NCBI GenBank assembly: GCA_903886275.1
Contig: CAISLN010000083.1
Coordinates: forward strand, 62,001 to 126,000
Source of the DNA: an uncultured beta proteobacterium
GTDB lineage: Bacteria; Pseudomonadota; Gammaproteobacteria; Burkholderiales; Burkholderiaceae_C
Direction: 5' to 3'
DNA: 64,000 nt
The number at the start of each line of letters is the position of its first letter. The first letter of the stretch is position 1. The translations under genes were made by a program, and so were the position numbers. The notes under the pieces are model-generated. The model made no database searches, was not told the origin of the DNA, and saw nothing but the letters and a program-made list of their open reading frames with translations. Of this stretch, positions 9,394-19,064 are shown one piece after another.

Positions 9394-10500
9394 TCACGCG
9401 GGTTGGGGGGTTTGTTCCAGCGCCCAGGCCACATGCTCGCGCACCAGCGCGCTGTCATGGGCCAGCCGGCGCTGCAGGGCCGCCTGCAGGGTCTGGCGCA
9501 GGGCTGCATCGCGGGTGACTCGCAGGGCATTGCCCAGGGCCACCGCCACATTGCGCAGCCAGCGTTCGTGGCCGATGCGGCGTATCGGCCCGCCCTCGGT
9601 CCGCTGCAAAAACTGGTCTTCGGTCCATTCCAGCAAGGCGCACAGGTCCTGCCCAGCCAGACCGGCGCGGGCATCAAAGTCGGGCAAAGTGGCGCGCTGG
9701 GCGTATTTGTTCCAGGGGCAAACCAGCTGGCAGTCATCGCAGCCGTAGATGCGGTTGCCCATCAGCGGACGCAACGCCAAGGGGATGCTGCCCGCGTGTT
9801 CAATCGTCAGATAGGAAATGCAGCGCCGCGCATCCAGCCGCTGCGGCCCGAGGATGGCGCCGGTAGGGCAGGCGGCTATGCAGGCGTTGCAACTGCCGCA
9901 GTGCGCCGCCACGGCGGGAGTGGCGGGCAGGGCCTGATCGACATAAATCTCGCCCAAAAAAAACATCGAGCCGGCCTCGCGGTTGAGCACCAGGGTGTGC
10001 TTGCCGCGCCAGCCCTGGCCACTGCGCGAAGCCAGCTCGGCCTCCAGCACAGGCGCCGAATCGGTAAACACCCGGTGGCCCAGCGGCCCTACTTCAGCGG
10101 CAATCGCATCGGCCAACTTTTGCAAGCGGCTGCGCAAGACCTTGTGGTAGTCGCGCCCCCTGGCATACAGCGACACCACGCCTTCGGTGGGCCGCTGCAA
10201 GCGCTGCAACTCGGCGCCCTGCCAGGAGGGCGGCGTGGCCGCAGGCAGGTAGTCCATGCGCGCGGTGATCACGCTCAGCGTGCCCGGCACCAGCTCGGCC
10301 GGACGGGCACGTTTGAGGCCGTGACTGGCCATATAGTGCATCTCGCCATGGAAGCCTTGAGCCAGCCAGGCCAGTAATCCGGGCTCAGAAGACGATAAAT
10401 CCACACATGCCACGCCAATTTGGGAGAATCCAAGCTTAAGCGCGCTGGCACGTATGTGGGCCAGCAGTGCGTTATCGAATGGAATGCTGTGTATCTTCAC
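9394..10500 (-). CDS. queG: Epoxyqueuosine reductase QueG
   Basis: Cobalamin-dependent iron-sulfur enzyme that makes the last step of queuosine synthesis in tRNA wobble position 34. The 368 residues carry an N-terminal B12-binding DUF1730 region (about 45-150) and two 4Fe-4S sets: CGSCNACIAACP (about 202-213) and CDDCQLVCPWN (about 252-262). The C-terminus has HEAT-like repeats. The start is a GTG at 10500 with a TACAAT box only 6 bases upstream and no Shine-Dalgarno, consistent with a leaderless mRNA. It is divergent from tsaE. Confidence 0.93.
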   Translation of the reverse strand: MKIHSIPFDNALLAHIRASALKLGFSQIGVACVDLSSSEPGLLAWLAQGFHGEMHYMASHGLKRARPAELVPGTLSVITARMDYLPAATPPSWQGAELQRLQRPTEGVVSLYARGRDYHKVLRSRLQKLADAIAAEVGPLGHRVFTDSAPVLEAELASRSGQGWRGKHTLVLNREAGSMFFLGEIYVDQALPATPAVAAHCGSCNACIAACPTGAILGPQRLDARRCISYLTIEHAGSIPLALRPLMGNRIYGCDDCQLVCPWNKYAQRATLPDFDARAGLAGQDLCALLEWTEDQFLQRTEGGPIRRIGHERWLRNVAVALGNALRVTRDAALRQTLQAALQRRLAHDSALVREHVAWALEQTPQPA

Positions 10501-11049
10501 CCGCCTATTGTAGAAACTGGACCCGCCAGTGCGCCGGCGACTGGCCTATTGCCCACGCAGCAATGCCTGCTTTGGCCCGATGAGTCGGCCACCCGCGCCC
10601 TTGCAGAGGCACTGGCACGCCAGCGCAGTCTGGGCCTGGCCTTTGTCACCTTGCACGGAGACCTGGGTGCGGGCAAGACCACGTTTGCGCGCTACCTGCT
10701 GCAAGCGCTGGGCGTGAGCGGGCGCATCAAAAGCCCGACCTACGCAATTGTGGAAGCCTACGACCCCCCTGCCTTCCCGGTCTGGCATTTCGACTTCTAC
10801 CGCTTCAACGACCCGCAGGAATGGGAAGAGGCGGGCTTTAGGGACATCTTTGCCAGCCCCGGCCTCAAACTCGCCGAGTGGCCGCAAAAGGCCGAGGGTC
10901 TGCTGCCACAGGCCGATCTGGACATTAGCCTGCAGACCGAAGGCGATTGCGCACGCCGCGTCACCTTGCAGGCTTACACCCCATTGGGCGCGGCGCTGCT
11001 GCAGGGCCTGAGCGACGCCAACAGCGGCCGTACCGAGGGTTGCATATGA
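10489..11049 (+). CDS. tsaE: tRNA threonylcarbamoyladenosine biosynthesis ATPase TsaE
   Basis: ATPase partner of TsaB and TsaD in making t6A37 on ANN-decoding tRNAs. A Walker A motif (HGDLGAGKTTFAR, about residues 56-68) is followed by the family's SPTYAIVEAY, WHFDFYR (with the aromatic/acidic pair) and LAEWPQKAEGLLP. The start is uncertain: GTG 10489 overlaps queG by 12 bases, TTG 10420 is further inside it, and TTG 10549 would also keep the domain. The stop overlaps the amiC start by ATGA, so translation is coupled, a common tsaE-amiC arrangement. tsaD lies separately at 61.8-62.9 kb. Confidence 0.9.
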   Translation: MYLHPPIVETGPASAPATGLLPTQQCLLWPDESATRALAEALARQRSLGLAFVTLHGDLGAGKTTFARYLLQALGVSGRIKSPTYAIVEAYDPPAFPVWHFDFYRFNDPQEWEEAGFRDIFASPGLKLAEWPQKAEGLLPQADLDISLQTEGDCARRVTLQAYTPLGAALLQGLSDANSGRTEGCI

Positions 11050-12434
11050 GGCGGCGCCAAGCACTCATACGCTCGGGCAGCGTGGTACTGGCACTGACGC
11101 TGCCGCAGATCGCGCGCGGTGCGACGATTGTCAGCGTGCGCGTATGGCCGGCTCCCGAATACTCGCGTGTGACATTGGAGTGCGACAACGCGCTCACAGC
11201 GCAACAGAGTTATGTCGGCAATCCACCCCGCCTGGCATTGGACATTGAAGGTCTGGTGCTCAACCCCGCGCTAAAGGAACTGGTGGCCAAGGTCCAGTCC
11301 GATGACCCCAACATCGCCGGCATCCGCGTCGGCCAGCACAGCTCCACGGTGGTCCGGCTGGTGGTGGACCTGAAGCGCAACATCAGGCCGCAAGTGTTCG
11401 CGCTCAAACCGGTAGGGGCTTACCAGCACCGGCTGGTATTTGACCTGTATCCCGAGCCGGAGATGGACCCGCTGGATGCGTTTATCAACGAAAGATTCCT
11501 TGGCAACTTTGCAGCACCCACCACGCTGGCAGGGCCCGCGAACTCCGTACCGATGAAGACCAGTGATGCACTCGATGACTGGATGGCAAGCCAACACCAA
11601 AAAACCGCCAAGCAATCGGGCAACGGCCAAACCGCCTCTGCGTCCATCACACAAGCCCAACAGCTGGACAAGGAAGATCCGCGCGGCCAGTACCGCGGTG
11701 GCGCCACCGACCGCCTCATCATCATCGCGCTGGACCCCGGCCACGGCGGAGAAGACCCGGGCGCCATCGGACCGGGCGGCACGCAGGAAAAAGATGTGGT
11801 GCTGCGCCTGGCCAATATGATGCGTGAGCGCATCAACGCGACCACGGTCAAGGGCAACACCATGCGTGCCTATCTGACGCGCGACGCAGACTTCTTCGTG
11901 CCCCTGGCTGAACGTGTGCAAAAGGCGCGCCGGGTACAGGCCGACCTGTTTGTCAGTCTGCACGCCGATGCCTTTTTCACCCCCGACCCGCAGGGTGCCA
12001 GCGTATTTGCGCTCAGCCAAGGTGGGGCTTCCAGCAGCGCAGCGCGCTGGATGGCGGCCAAGGAAAACAAGGCCGACCTGATAGGCGGCCTGAATGTGAA
12101 AGCCAGGGACGCTGCCGTGCAACGCGCCCTGCTCGACATGAGCACCACGGCGCAAATCAACGACAGCCTGAATCTGGGCAAAAAGCTGCTGGGCGAAATC
12201 AAACGCGTGGGCAAGCTGCACAAGGGCTCGGTGGAACAGGCCTCGTTTGCGGTGCTCAAGGCACCCGACATCCCCAGCGTATTGGTCGAGGCCGCCTTCA
12301 TCAGCAACCCCTCGGAAGAGGCCAAGCTCAATAGCGACGACTTTCTGAACAAGCTGGCAGATGCGCTGATGCGCGGCATCCAGGGCTATTTTTCGAAGAA
12401 CCCGCCGCTGTCGCGGGTGCGAACCACCAGTTAG
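11046..12434 (+). CDS. amiC: N-acetylmuramoyl-L-alanine amidase AmiC
   Basis: Periplasmic zinc amidase that cleaves septal peptidoglycan during daughter-cell separation. The 462-residue product starts with a twin-arginine-type signal (MRRRQALIRSG, hydrophobic stretch, cleavage near ARGA), as known for AmiC. An AMIN localisation domain follows (about 25-135), then a Gln/Ser-rich linker, then Amidase_3 (about 230-455) with its zinc and catalytic set: H in DPGHGGEDPG, E in QEKDVVLRLA, H in SLHADAF and E in VEAAFISN. It overlaps tsaE by 4 bases at the start and the convergent MFS gene by 4 bases at the end. Confidence 0.95.
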   Translation: MRRRQALIRSGSVVLALTLPQIARGATIVSVRVWPAPEYSRVTLECDNALTAQQSYVGNPPRLALDIEGLVLNPALKELVAKVQSDDPNIAGIRVGQHSSTVVRLVVDLKRNIRPQVFALKPVGAYQHRLVFDLYPEPEMDPLDAFINERFLGNFAAPTTLAGPANSVPMKTSDALDDWMASQHQKTAKQSGNGQTASASITQAQQLDKEDPRGQYRGGATDRLIIIALDPGHGGEDPGAIGPGGTQEKDVVLRLANMMRERINATTVKGNTMRAYLTRDADFFVPLAERVQKARRVQADLFVSLHADAFFTPDPQGASVFALSQGGASSSAARWMAAKENKADLIGGLNVKARDAAVQRALLDMSTTAQINDSLNLGKKLLGEIKRVGKLHKGSVEQASFAVLKAPDIPSVLVEAAFISNPSEEAKLNSDDFLNKLADALMRGIQGYFSKNPPLSRVRTTS

Positions 12435-13648
12435 CGCGGCGGTGGCGCAGCAGGCCCACGCACAGCCGAGGCGCCCAGCGCCGACGCCAGCCACAGGCTG
12501 GCAATCACCAGCGGCAGCGCAATGCCAAAAGACCAGCGTATGCCAAGGCTTTGCGCCACAAAACCCAGCAAAGGGGGTGCCAGCAAAAACGAGACAAAGG
12601 CAGTCTGCGCCAGCGCCGCCACATTCACCGTGGAGGGCCGGTCGGTGCGCTGGGCTGCGGCCGACATGGCCAAGGGAAAGATGGCGCTGCTGCCCACGCC
12701 CATAAGCGCAAAGCCCAGCAGGGACAGCGCGGGCGAGCCCGAGACAAACACCAGCACATCCCCCAGCGCCAACACGCTCAAAAGAAAACGCGCCACGACT
12801 ACCGGGCTGTGGCGCTCCACCAGACGGTCGGCAAAATAGCGCGTCAGGGCCTGCGCCGCAGCGCCCGTGGCCACGGCCACCCCCCCCAAAAAAGCGCTGC
12901 TGCCAAACACATCGCGCATGTAAATGGCCGCCCAGTCAAAGCCCGCACCCTCCAGCACCATGGCCGGCAGGGTCACCACCACCAGCACCAGCACGGCAGC
13001 CGTAGGAGTGGCAAAACGCGCCGGCTCGGTGGTGGCATGGCTGTGGTCGGCCTCGCGCGGGGGTGCCGCCTCCAGCTTGCCCAGCAGCAGCAGCGTGCCC
13101 AGCAGGCACAGCAGCACCACGCCGGCCAGATGCAGTTGCGGGCTCACACCCAGCCAGGCCATCAGCGCACCCAGGGCCGCAGCCGAAAAGAAGCCGATGC
13201 TCCAAAAGGCATGCGAACGGTTCATCAGGCGCCGCCCGCTTTGGTGCTCGGCGCGGTCCGCCTCCAGGTTCACCACCACCTCCACCGCGCCCACCAAAAT
13301 GCCGGCCGGAAACAGGCAGGCAAACATCAGCAGCGGCGTGGGCGCGTGGGCTGCCAGCGCGTAAAAAATCGGCAGGACGGGTAGCAGCCCCAGCAGGATG
13401 CGCCTGTGGCCCATGCGCTCGATCAGGTGCGCGCCAAAGGTCAGCGAGACCAGCGTACCGGCTGCCACCCCAATCAGGGCCAGGCCGAGTGCGCCCTCGC
13501 CCACACCCATGGCCCGCTGTATCTCGGCCAGGCGGGGAAAGAAACCACCCATGCAAAACGCATACAGAAAGAAGCAGGCAAACACGCGCCGGTGCTGCGC
13601 CATGTCCAGGCCCAGCAGCCGAACAAAACGCTCTGGCGCTGCGCTCAT
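12431..13648 (-). CDS. MFS transporter
   Basis: A 405-residue major-facilitator permease with about 12 hydrophobic segments. The cytoplasmic loop GAHLIERMGHRRILLG is a recognisable MFS loop-2 motif, and NRSHAFWSIGFFSAAALGALM resembles the YbjJ-like or FucP-like branch of sugar/multidrug MFS proteins. Substrate is not predictable. The ATG at 13648 overlaps the dedA stop by ATGA, so the two are translationally coupled; an in-frame extension upstream is only a shadow over dedA. Confidence 0.85.
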   Translation of the reverse strand: MSAAPERFVRLLGLDMAQHRRVFACFFLYAFCMGGFFPRLAEIQRAMGVGEGALGLALIGVAAGTLVSLTFGAHLIERMGHRRILLGLLPVLPIFYALAAHAPTPLLMFACLFPAGILVGAVEVVVNLEADRAEHQSGRRLMNRSHAFWSIGFFSAAALGALMAWLGVSPQLHLAGVVLLCLLGTLLLLGKLEAAPPREADHSHATTEPARFATPTAAVLVLVVVTLPAMVLEGAGFDWAAIYMRDVFGSSAFLGGVAVATGAAAQALTRYFADRLVERHSPVVVARFLLSVLALGDVLVFVSGSPALSLLGFALMGVGSSAIFPLAMSAAAQRTDRPSTVNVAALAQTAFVSFLLAPPLLGFVAQSLGIRWSFGIALPLVIASLWLASALGASAVRGPAAPPPR

Positions 13649-14289
13649 GCAAGCGCCTTGTTGCGTGATTTCCAGGCGCCAAAAAGGATGAGCAGGCCGG
13701 GCACCAGAATCAGGGCCCAGATAATTTTGTCCAGATGCAGCTTGACCCAGGCGATGTTGCCAAAGAAGTAACCGATGCTGACGATGCCCACCACCCACAG
13801 CACACCACCCAGCACATCAAACAGCATAAAACGCGAGCGCGTCATCTGCGCCACACCTGCCACAAAGGGCGCAAAGGTGCGCAAAAAGGGCATGAAGCGC
13901 GCCGCCACAATGGTGATCCCGCCATATTTTTCATAAAACGCATGGGCCTGGTTGAAGGCCTTTTTGTTGAACCAGCGCGAGTCTTCCCAGGCAAACACCT
14001 TGGGGCCAAAGAAGCGACCGATGGTGTAGTTGCTCTGGTTGCCCAAAATGGCAGCCGCCAGCAGCAGACCCACCGAGGCACCGTAGTGCAGCAGTCCGGT
14101 GCCACACATGGCACCCACCACAAACAGCAGCGAGTCGCCCGGCAAAAAGGGCATCACCACCACGCCGGTCTCGACAAAGATGATCAGAAAGAGCAGCGCA
14201 TACACCCACAGGCCGTAGTTCTGGATGAACGTCTCGAGGTGCTTGTCTACGTGCAGGATGAAATCGATAAGTTGGGGAAGTAGGTCCAT
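13645..14289 (-). CDS. DedA-family membrane protein
   Basis: A 214-residue integral membrane protein of the DedA/VTT superfamily, now thought to include phospholipid (undecaprenyl-phosphate or PE) flippases. Family marks are the FLIIFVETGVVVMPFLPGDSLLF segment with conserved acidic E and D, and the GGITIVAARFMPFLRTFAPFVAG segment with the essential arginines. Four or more transmembrane segments are evident. It sits upstream of, and overlaps, the MFS gene and is divergent from mutL. Confidence 0.9.
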   Translation of the reverse strand: MDLLPQLIDFILHVDKHLETFIQNYGLWVYALLFLIIFVETGVVVMPFLPGDSLLFVVGAMCGTGLLHYGASVGLLLAAAILGNQSNYTIGRFFGPKVFAWEDSRWFNKKAFNQAHAFYEKYGGITIVAARFMPFLRTFAPFVAGVAQMTRSRFMLFDVLGGVLWVVGIVSIGYFFGNIAWVKLHLDKIIWALILVPGLLILFGAWKSRNKALA

Positions 14290-14344
14290 GGCCGCGATTA
14301 TCCCTGCCCCGCGTGACCGCCAAGGCGCCCCCTAAAATGCCCTG

Positions 14345-16459
14345 GTGAATGCCACCACCCTACCCCCCTCGCCCCGCCGCCCCATCCAGGACCTGCCCGA
14401 TGCACTGATCAGCCAGATAGCGGCCGGCGAGGTGGTGGAGCGGCCGGCCTCGGTGGTGCGCGAACTGGTGGACAACGCGCTGGACGCTGGCGCCACGCAA
14501 ATTACCCTGCGCCTGTTGGCCGGTGGCGTGCGACTGATCAGCGTGGAAGACGATGGGCTGGGCATTGTGCGCGAAGAGCTGCCGATTGCCTTCAGGCGCC
14601 ACGCCACCAGCAAGATCGCCAGCCTGCAGGACCTGGAGTCGGTGGCCACCATGGGCTTTAGAGGCGAGGCGCTGGCCGCCATCAATGCGATTGCCGAATG
14701 CGCCATCCTGTCGCGTGCCCATGGTTTTGCCGAAGCCTTTTTGCTCGACGGAAGCACCGGTGAGCTGCGTCCCGTGGCGCGCAGCATAGGCACCACGGTC
14801 GAGGTCAAAGAGCTTTTTTACAGCACCCCGGCAAGGCGCAAATTCTTAAAAACCGACGCCACCGAACTGGCGCATTGCATCGAGTCGGTGCGCCGCCACG
14901 CCCTGGCCCGCCCGGATGTGGGCTTTGCCATCTGGCACGAGGGCAAGCTGGTCGAGCAATGGCGCAAGTGCGCGGGCTTCGGCACCGGTGCAGACCTGCA
15001 AAGCGTGAGCACCGAGCAGCTCGACGCACTCGATCAGCGCCTGCACGATGTGCTGGGCGAAGACTTTGTGGCGCAAAGTATTCGCGTCAACTGGTCTGGC
15101 CGCAAGGCCGCGCAGCAGCCCTACCTGGACGCGCCAGCCGCCTTTCGGGTGTGGGGGCGCGCGGGCATTCCGGATGCGGCACGCGCACGCGCCGACCAGC
15201 AGTTTGCCTATGTCAACGGCCGCTTTGTGCGCGACAAGGTCATCACCCATGCCGCACGCAGCGCCTATGAGGACGTGCTGCATGGCCAGCGCCAACCGGT
15301 CTACGCGCTGTACCTGGCCATGGAGCCGACCCGCGTGGATGTCAACGTGCACCCGACCAAGATCGAGGTGCGCTTTCGCGACAGCCGCGAAATCCACCAG
15401 GCCATACGCCATGCGGTGGAAGACGCACTGGCCGTGCCGCGCGCACTGGCGGCGGCCGACAATGCAGCCGCGGCTTCGGACGTAGGCGGTGGCACAGGCA
15501 CCATGGACGGCTTCGCCCTAGCACCCACGCGCATACCCGCCAAGCCCCTTTACTCGGCGCAACCGGGCATGCAGTTTGGCAAACCGCCCGAGGGCGGTCA
15601 CAAGGTCAGCGAGCTCGGTGCGCTATGGCAGCGCAGTGACAGTTCGGGGGTCGCCTCAGGCAGCGCTTCAGGCAGCGCAGGGCCCGCTGCTGCGTTGTCC
15701 ACCGGTGACGCATCCGCCGACCGTGCTGCAGGCAGCGCTGCGATCACGGACGCGCCTTCGCCCAGCGCCACCCCATTGACCGACCCCGCGCTTGCCAAGT
15801 CCACTGCTATCCCAGCGCAAAGCGACGCCCAGCCCGAATTGCCACAAGGCCATTGGCCGCTGGGCCGCGCCTTGGCGCAACTGCAAGGCGTCTACATCCT
15901 GGCCGAGAACGCCCAAGGTCTGGTGGTAGTGGACATGCATGCGGCGCACGAGCGCATCGTTTACGAGCGGCTCAAAAACCAGATGGGAAGTGCCAGCAGC
16001 GCCGCAGGACTGCTGCAGGGCCTCTCCAGCCAACCGCTGCTGATTCCCGTGACCTTTGCCGCCACGCCCATTGAGGTGGCCACGGCCGAGGCCCATGCCG
16101 AGACGCTTCACACCCTGGGTCTGGAGATCACGCCCTTCTCACCCAAAACCCTTGCCGTGCGGGCCGTACCCAGCGCGCTAGCGCAAGGCGATGCGGTGGA
16201 GTTGGCGCGCAGCGTACTGGCCGAACTGGGCCAGCACGACGCCAGCACGGTGATACAGCGCTCGCAAAACGAGCTGCTCGCCACCATGGCCTGCCACGGC
16301 GCCGTGCGCGCCAACCGCAGGCTCACCGTTGAGGAAATGAACGCCCTGCTGCGCGACATGGAAGCCACCGAGCGCAGCGACCAATGCAACCACGGCCGCC
16401 CCACCTGGCGTCCGATCAGCCTGCGCGATCTCGATACCCTGTTCCTCAGAGGCCGGTAG
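14345..16459 (+). CDS. mutL: DNA mismatch-repair endonuclease MutL
   Basis: MutS partner in mismatch repair. The 704 residues comprise an N-terminal GHKL ATPase with ISQIAAGEVVERPASVVRE, DDGLGI and GFRGEAL motifs (about 18-110), an S5-fold middle (about 215-335), an Ala/Ser/Gly-rich linker (about 375-500) and a C-terminal dimerisation domain. Unlike E. coli MutL it keeps the endonuclease metal motif, here DMHAxxExxxxE near residue 530, plus ACHGAVRA and NHGRPTW near the end; this fits organisms without MutH. A TAAAAT box ends only 6 bases before the ATG, with no Shine-Dalgarno, suggesting a leaderless transcript. miaA, its usual neighbour, is 13 kb away. Confidence 0.96.
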   Translation: MNATTLPPSPRRPIQDLPDALISQIAAGEVVERPASVVRELVDNALDAGATQITLRLLAGGVRLISVEDDGLGIVREELPIAFRRHATSKIASLQDLESVATMGFRGEALAAINAIAECAILSRAHGFAEAFLLDGSTGELRPVARSIGTTVEVKELFYSTPARRKFLKTDATELAHCIESVRRHALARPDVGFAIWHEGKLVEQWRKCAGFGTGADLQSVSTEQLDALDQRLHDVLGEDFVAQSIRVNWSGRKAAQQPYLDAPAAFRVWGRAGIPDAARARADQQFAYVNGRFVRDKVITHAARSAYEDVLHGQRQPVYALYLAMEPTRVDVNVHPTKIEVRFRDSREIHQAIRHAVEDALAVPRALAAADNAAAASDVGGGTGTMDGFALAPTRIPAKPLYSAQPGMQFGKPPEGGHKVSELGALWQRSDSSGVASGSASGSAGPAAALSTGDASADRAAGSAAITDAPSPSATPLTDPALAKSTAIPAQSDAQPELPQGHWPLGRALAQLQGVYILAENAQGLVVVDMHAAHERIVYERLKNQMGSASSAAGLLQGLSSQPLLIPVTFAATPIEVATAEAHAETLHTLGLEITPFSPKTLAVRAVPSALAQGDAVELARSVLAELGQHDASTVIQRSQNELLATMACHGAVRANRRLTVEEMNALLRDMEATERSDQCNHGRPTWRPISLRDLDTLFLRGR

Positions 16460-16666
16460 CTTCAAGGCCTTGCGGTAGGCAGGGCCGCGTCTGCACTTGC
16501 GTTGGTGCTTGGAATTCCTTGGGCTCGACAGGCTGATGCTTGCACATCTTGGGCGGCATCATGCACACTGAGTCGCACAGCACCTTTCAAGTGAGTGGCT
16601 CGCCATTTTGCAGAGGCCAAGAACAGTTGCTGCAATGGAACAACCGCCTTACCGGGGAACAGCACC

Positions 16667-18508
16667 ATGTTGACTTCACTGAAATCACTTCGACTGAAAA
16701 TCATCGCAGCAGTCGGGCTCTTGGTGTTTCTTGCCTTGCTGGGCCTGTCCGTCTCCAACCTTCTCACGGTACGCAAACAAGCGATGACAGCGTTGAAGAG
16801 CCAAACCATGGCCCTTGCGTTGACCCACGCAGAATGGGTGGCCGACTGGGTCAGGGCCAGGCACCAAGTGGTCCGCTCCCTTGCTGCGGCCGCCAATGAG
16901 GCGCAGGCGCTGAAGTTTTTGGAGCAAGCCAAGATTGCAGGGGGAGTTGACTCGGCCTACATCGCTTACGCCGACAAGAGAATCGTTTTTTCAGAAGCGC
17001 AAGCCCTGCCCGCTGGCTACGATCCCACGGCCAGACCCTGGTACCAGCAGGCTGCATTGGCCAGTCAGCCCATCATCACGCAACCCTATGTCGATGCCGG
17101 GTCCCAAAAGCTTGTCATTACTTTTGCTGCGTCCGTCAAAGAGGACGGTCAGGTCAAGGCCGTTACCGCACTGGATGCCTTCATGGACAACGTGGTGCGC
17201 AATGTGTCCTCCATCCGGCTCACACCGGGAACCTCCGCCTTTATCGTGTCCAAGGGCGGCAAGATCATGCTCCACGAAGATGCCAAACTGCTCTTGACTT
17301 CGCTGCCTGACATCGCCCCGCAATTGACAGCGTCGGGCCTGGAAGCCTTGGTCAAGAGCGAAGAACTGCAGAGCGTGCGCATCAACGCACAAGACAGGCT
17401 GGTTTATGCCGCACCGATAGCGGGCACAGACTGGACGCTGGTGGTCGCACTGCACCAGGGCGAGGTCACGGCGGGTATTGCCGCAGTAGCGCGGTCATCG
17501 GCGCTGGGCAGCCTGGTCTTGACGCTGACGACGGTGGCACTCATCGGTTTTTTGGTGACGAAGTTGCTCGGCCGCTTGGCGGGTTTGAGCGATGCCATGC
17601 ATGAAATCGGATCGGGTCATGGTGATCTCACCCTGCGTGTCTCCGCGAGTGGCCATGACGAGTTGGCCGTCATCGGCAAGGGGTTCAACCAGTTCATTGA
17701 AAAAATGGAGGCCGTCATCCGCCAGGTGCACGCCAGCGCCGAAGGCGTGGCGCGGGCCAGCGCTGAAATCGCACAAGGCAGCAACGACATGTCTGCGCGC
17801 ACGGAACAACAAGCCAGTGCGCTGGAAGAAACCGCTGCATCGATGGCGCAACTGAGCGCCACCGTAAAGCAGAATGCCGACAGCGCGCGCCAAGCCAACC
17901 AACTGGCGATGAACGCCAGCCAGGTTGCCATCTCGGGCGGCGAGGTCGTGGGCCAGGTGGTAGATACCATGAAAGGCATCAATGAATCGAGCCTCAGGAT
18001 CAGCGACATCATCGGTGTGATCGATGGCATTGCCTTTCAAACCAATATTCTGGCGTTGAACGCTGCGGTCGAGGCCGCCAGGGCCGGCGAACAGGGCCGC
18101 GGCTTTGCCGTGGTGGCGTCCGAGGTGCGTTCATTGGCCGGGCGCAGCGCCGATGCCGCCAAGGAAATAAAAGGCCTGATCAACACCAGCGTGGAACGGG
18201 CCGAACAGGGCGCCGCGCTGGTAAAGAAGGCAGGTGCGACCATGACCGAAGTGGTGAGCAACATCCAGCATGTGACCGACATGATGGGCGAAATCAGCAC
18301 GGCCAGCAGCGATCAGGCTTTGAGCGTGGCGCAGGTGGGAGAGGCCGTTGCCCATATGGACCAAGCCACACAGCAGAATGCGGCAGTGGTCGCGCAGATG
18401 GCTTCATCTGCCAACGGCCTCAAAGGCCAGGCCGACGAACTGGTGCAGGTGGTGGCGTCGTTCCGATTGGAAGACGCCCAGGCGCCACTCGCGCTCCCGT
18501 ACCGATAG
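16667..18508 (+). CDS. Methyl-accepting chemotaxis protein with dCache sensor
   Basis: Transmembrane chemoreceptor, 613 residues: TM1 (about 12-34), a periplasmic double-Cache domain (about 40-275, with the RPWYQQA and [14 protein letters not shown] ligand-pocket blocks), TM2 (about 283-308), HAMP (about 308-362) and a long cytoplasmic coiled coil. The hairpin tip with the universally conserved [20 protein letters not shown] and [18 protein letters not shown] confirms the class. There is no C-terminal NWETF-type CheR-binding pentapeptide. The chosen ATG at 16667 has GGGGAAC upstream; an in-frame ATG at 16595 would add 24 poorly conserved residues. No che genes are nearby, so it is an orphan receptor; dCache ligands are often amino acids or organic acids. 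Confidence 0.93.
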   Translation: MLTSLKSLRLKIIAAVGLLVFLALLGLSVSNLLTVRKQAMTALKSQTMALALTHAEWVADWVRARHQVVRSLAAAANEAQALKFLEQAKIAGGVDSAYIAYADKRIVFSEAQALPAGYDPTARPWYQQAALASQPIITQPYVDAGSQKLVITFAASVKEDGQVKAVTALDAFMDNVVRNVSSIRLTPGTSAFIVSKGGKIMLHEDAKLLLTSLPDIAPQLTASGLEALVKSEELQSVRINAQDRLVYAAPIAGTDWTLVVALHQGEVTAGIAAVARSSALGSLVLTLTTVALIGFLVTKLLGRLAGLSDAMHEIGSGHGDLTLRVSASGHDELAVIGKGFNQFIEKMEAVIRQVHASAEGVARASAEIAQGSNDMSARTEQQASALEETAASMAQLSATVKQNADSARQANQLAMNASQVAISGGEVVGQVVDTMKGINESSLRISDIIGVIDGIAFQTNILALNAAVEAARAGEQGRGFAVVASEVRSLAGRSADAAKEIKGLINTSVERAEQGAALVKKAGATMTEVVSNIQHVTDMMGEISTASSDQALSVAQVGEAVAHMDQATQQNAAVVAQMASSANGLKGQADELVQVVASFRLEDAQAPLALPYR

Positions 18509-18528
18509 CCGACCATGGCCTCGGTTAC

Positions 18529-18980
18529 TCACCCAGACAGTAGCGCCCGCAGGGTGGCACCGGCTGAGGTGCCAAAGCTGGTGCTGGCATTGCCGGCCCT
18601 CACCTCGGTGAAGGGATAGCGAGCACAGGCGCCCACCTTGCGGGTGAGGGTGTAGCTGCCGCCGTGGTCTTGGAGGGTCTCGAAAAAACCCTTGCCGGTC
18701 GTTTCGAGAATGGTCTGCCCGTTGTTGTTCTGCCCCTGAAAAACCGGATTGCAAAAAACCGCTGGCGGCCCACCCAAGGCAATGGTGGAGACCAGGGTGT
18801 CCGATGGGGAGCCTGGCTTGGTATAGGTGCCCGGAGGCAGACCGTTCCCACTGCCTGCGGTAAACCAGGTCAGATTGTCGAGTTCGACATGGTTTTGGGC
18901 CTGCGCCCGCAACATCCAGGCCGACAGGATCAGCAAAAAAATAGTTTCAAAAAACTGTGAATAAAGGAATATGTTTTCAT
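18529..18980 (-). pseudogene. Small secreted protein, signal peptide split by a homopolymer frameshift
   Basis: The open frame 18529-18936 has only a TTG start and begins in the middle of a hydrophobic stretch (LLILSAWMLRAQAQ). The frame that carries a proper start, ATG at 18980, encodes MKTYSFIHSFLKLFF and then stops after a run of seven T (minus strand, 18935-18941). Adding one T would fuse the two frames into a textbook signal peptide with cleavage after AQA. The mature part, about 120 residues, is Gly/Thr/Asn-rich with two Cys and ends in AGATLRALLSG; I do not recognise its family. It is either a real inactivation, phase-variable slippage or a sequencing error. It is convergent with the chemoreceptor gene. 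Confidence 0.6.
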
Positions 18981-19064
18981 GGCAGATCGACAGGGGTGAG
19001 GGTCAAGAAAGCGCCCCTTGCATGGCTGCAGGCTTTCTTGTGCGACTCCCTGGTCAACCCAATG

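Noticed and set aside
9384..9737. N-terminal extension of the cysteine hydrolase
   Set aside because: It lies out of frame within queG; the ATG at 9383 directly precedes the conserved domain.
13649..13798. 50-residue N-terminal extension of the MFS protein
   Set aside because: It runs back over dedA; the ATGA overlap at 13645-13648 gives a canonical start instead.
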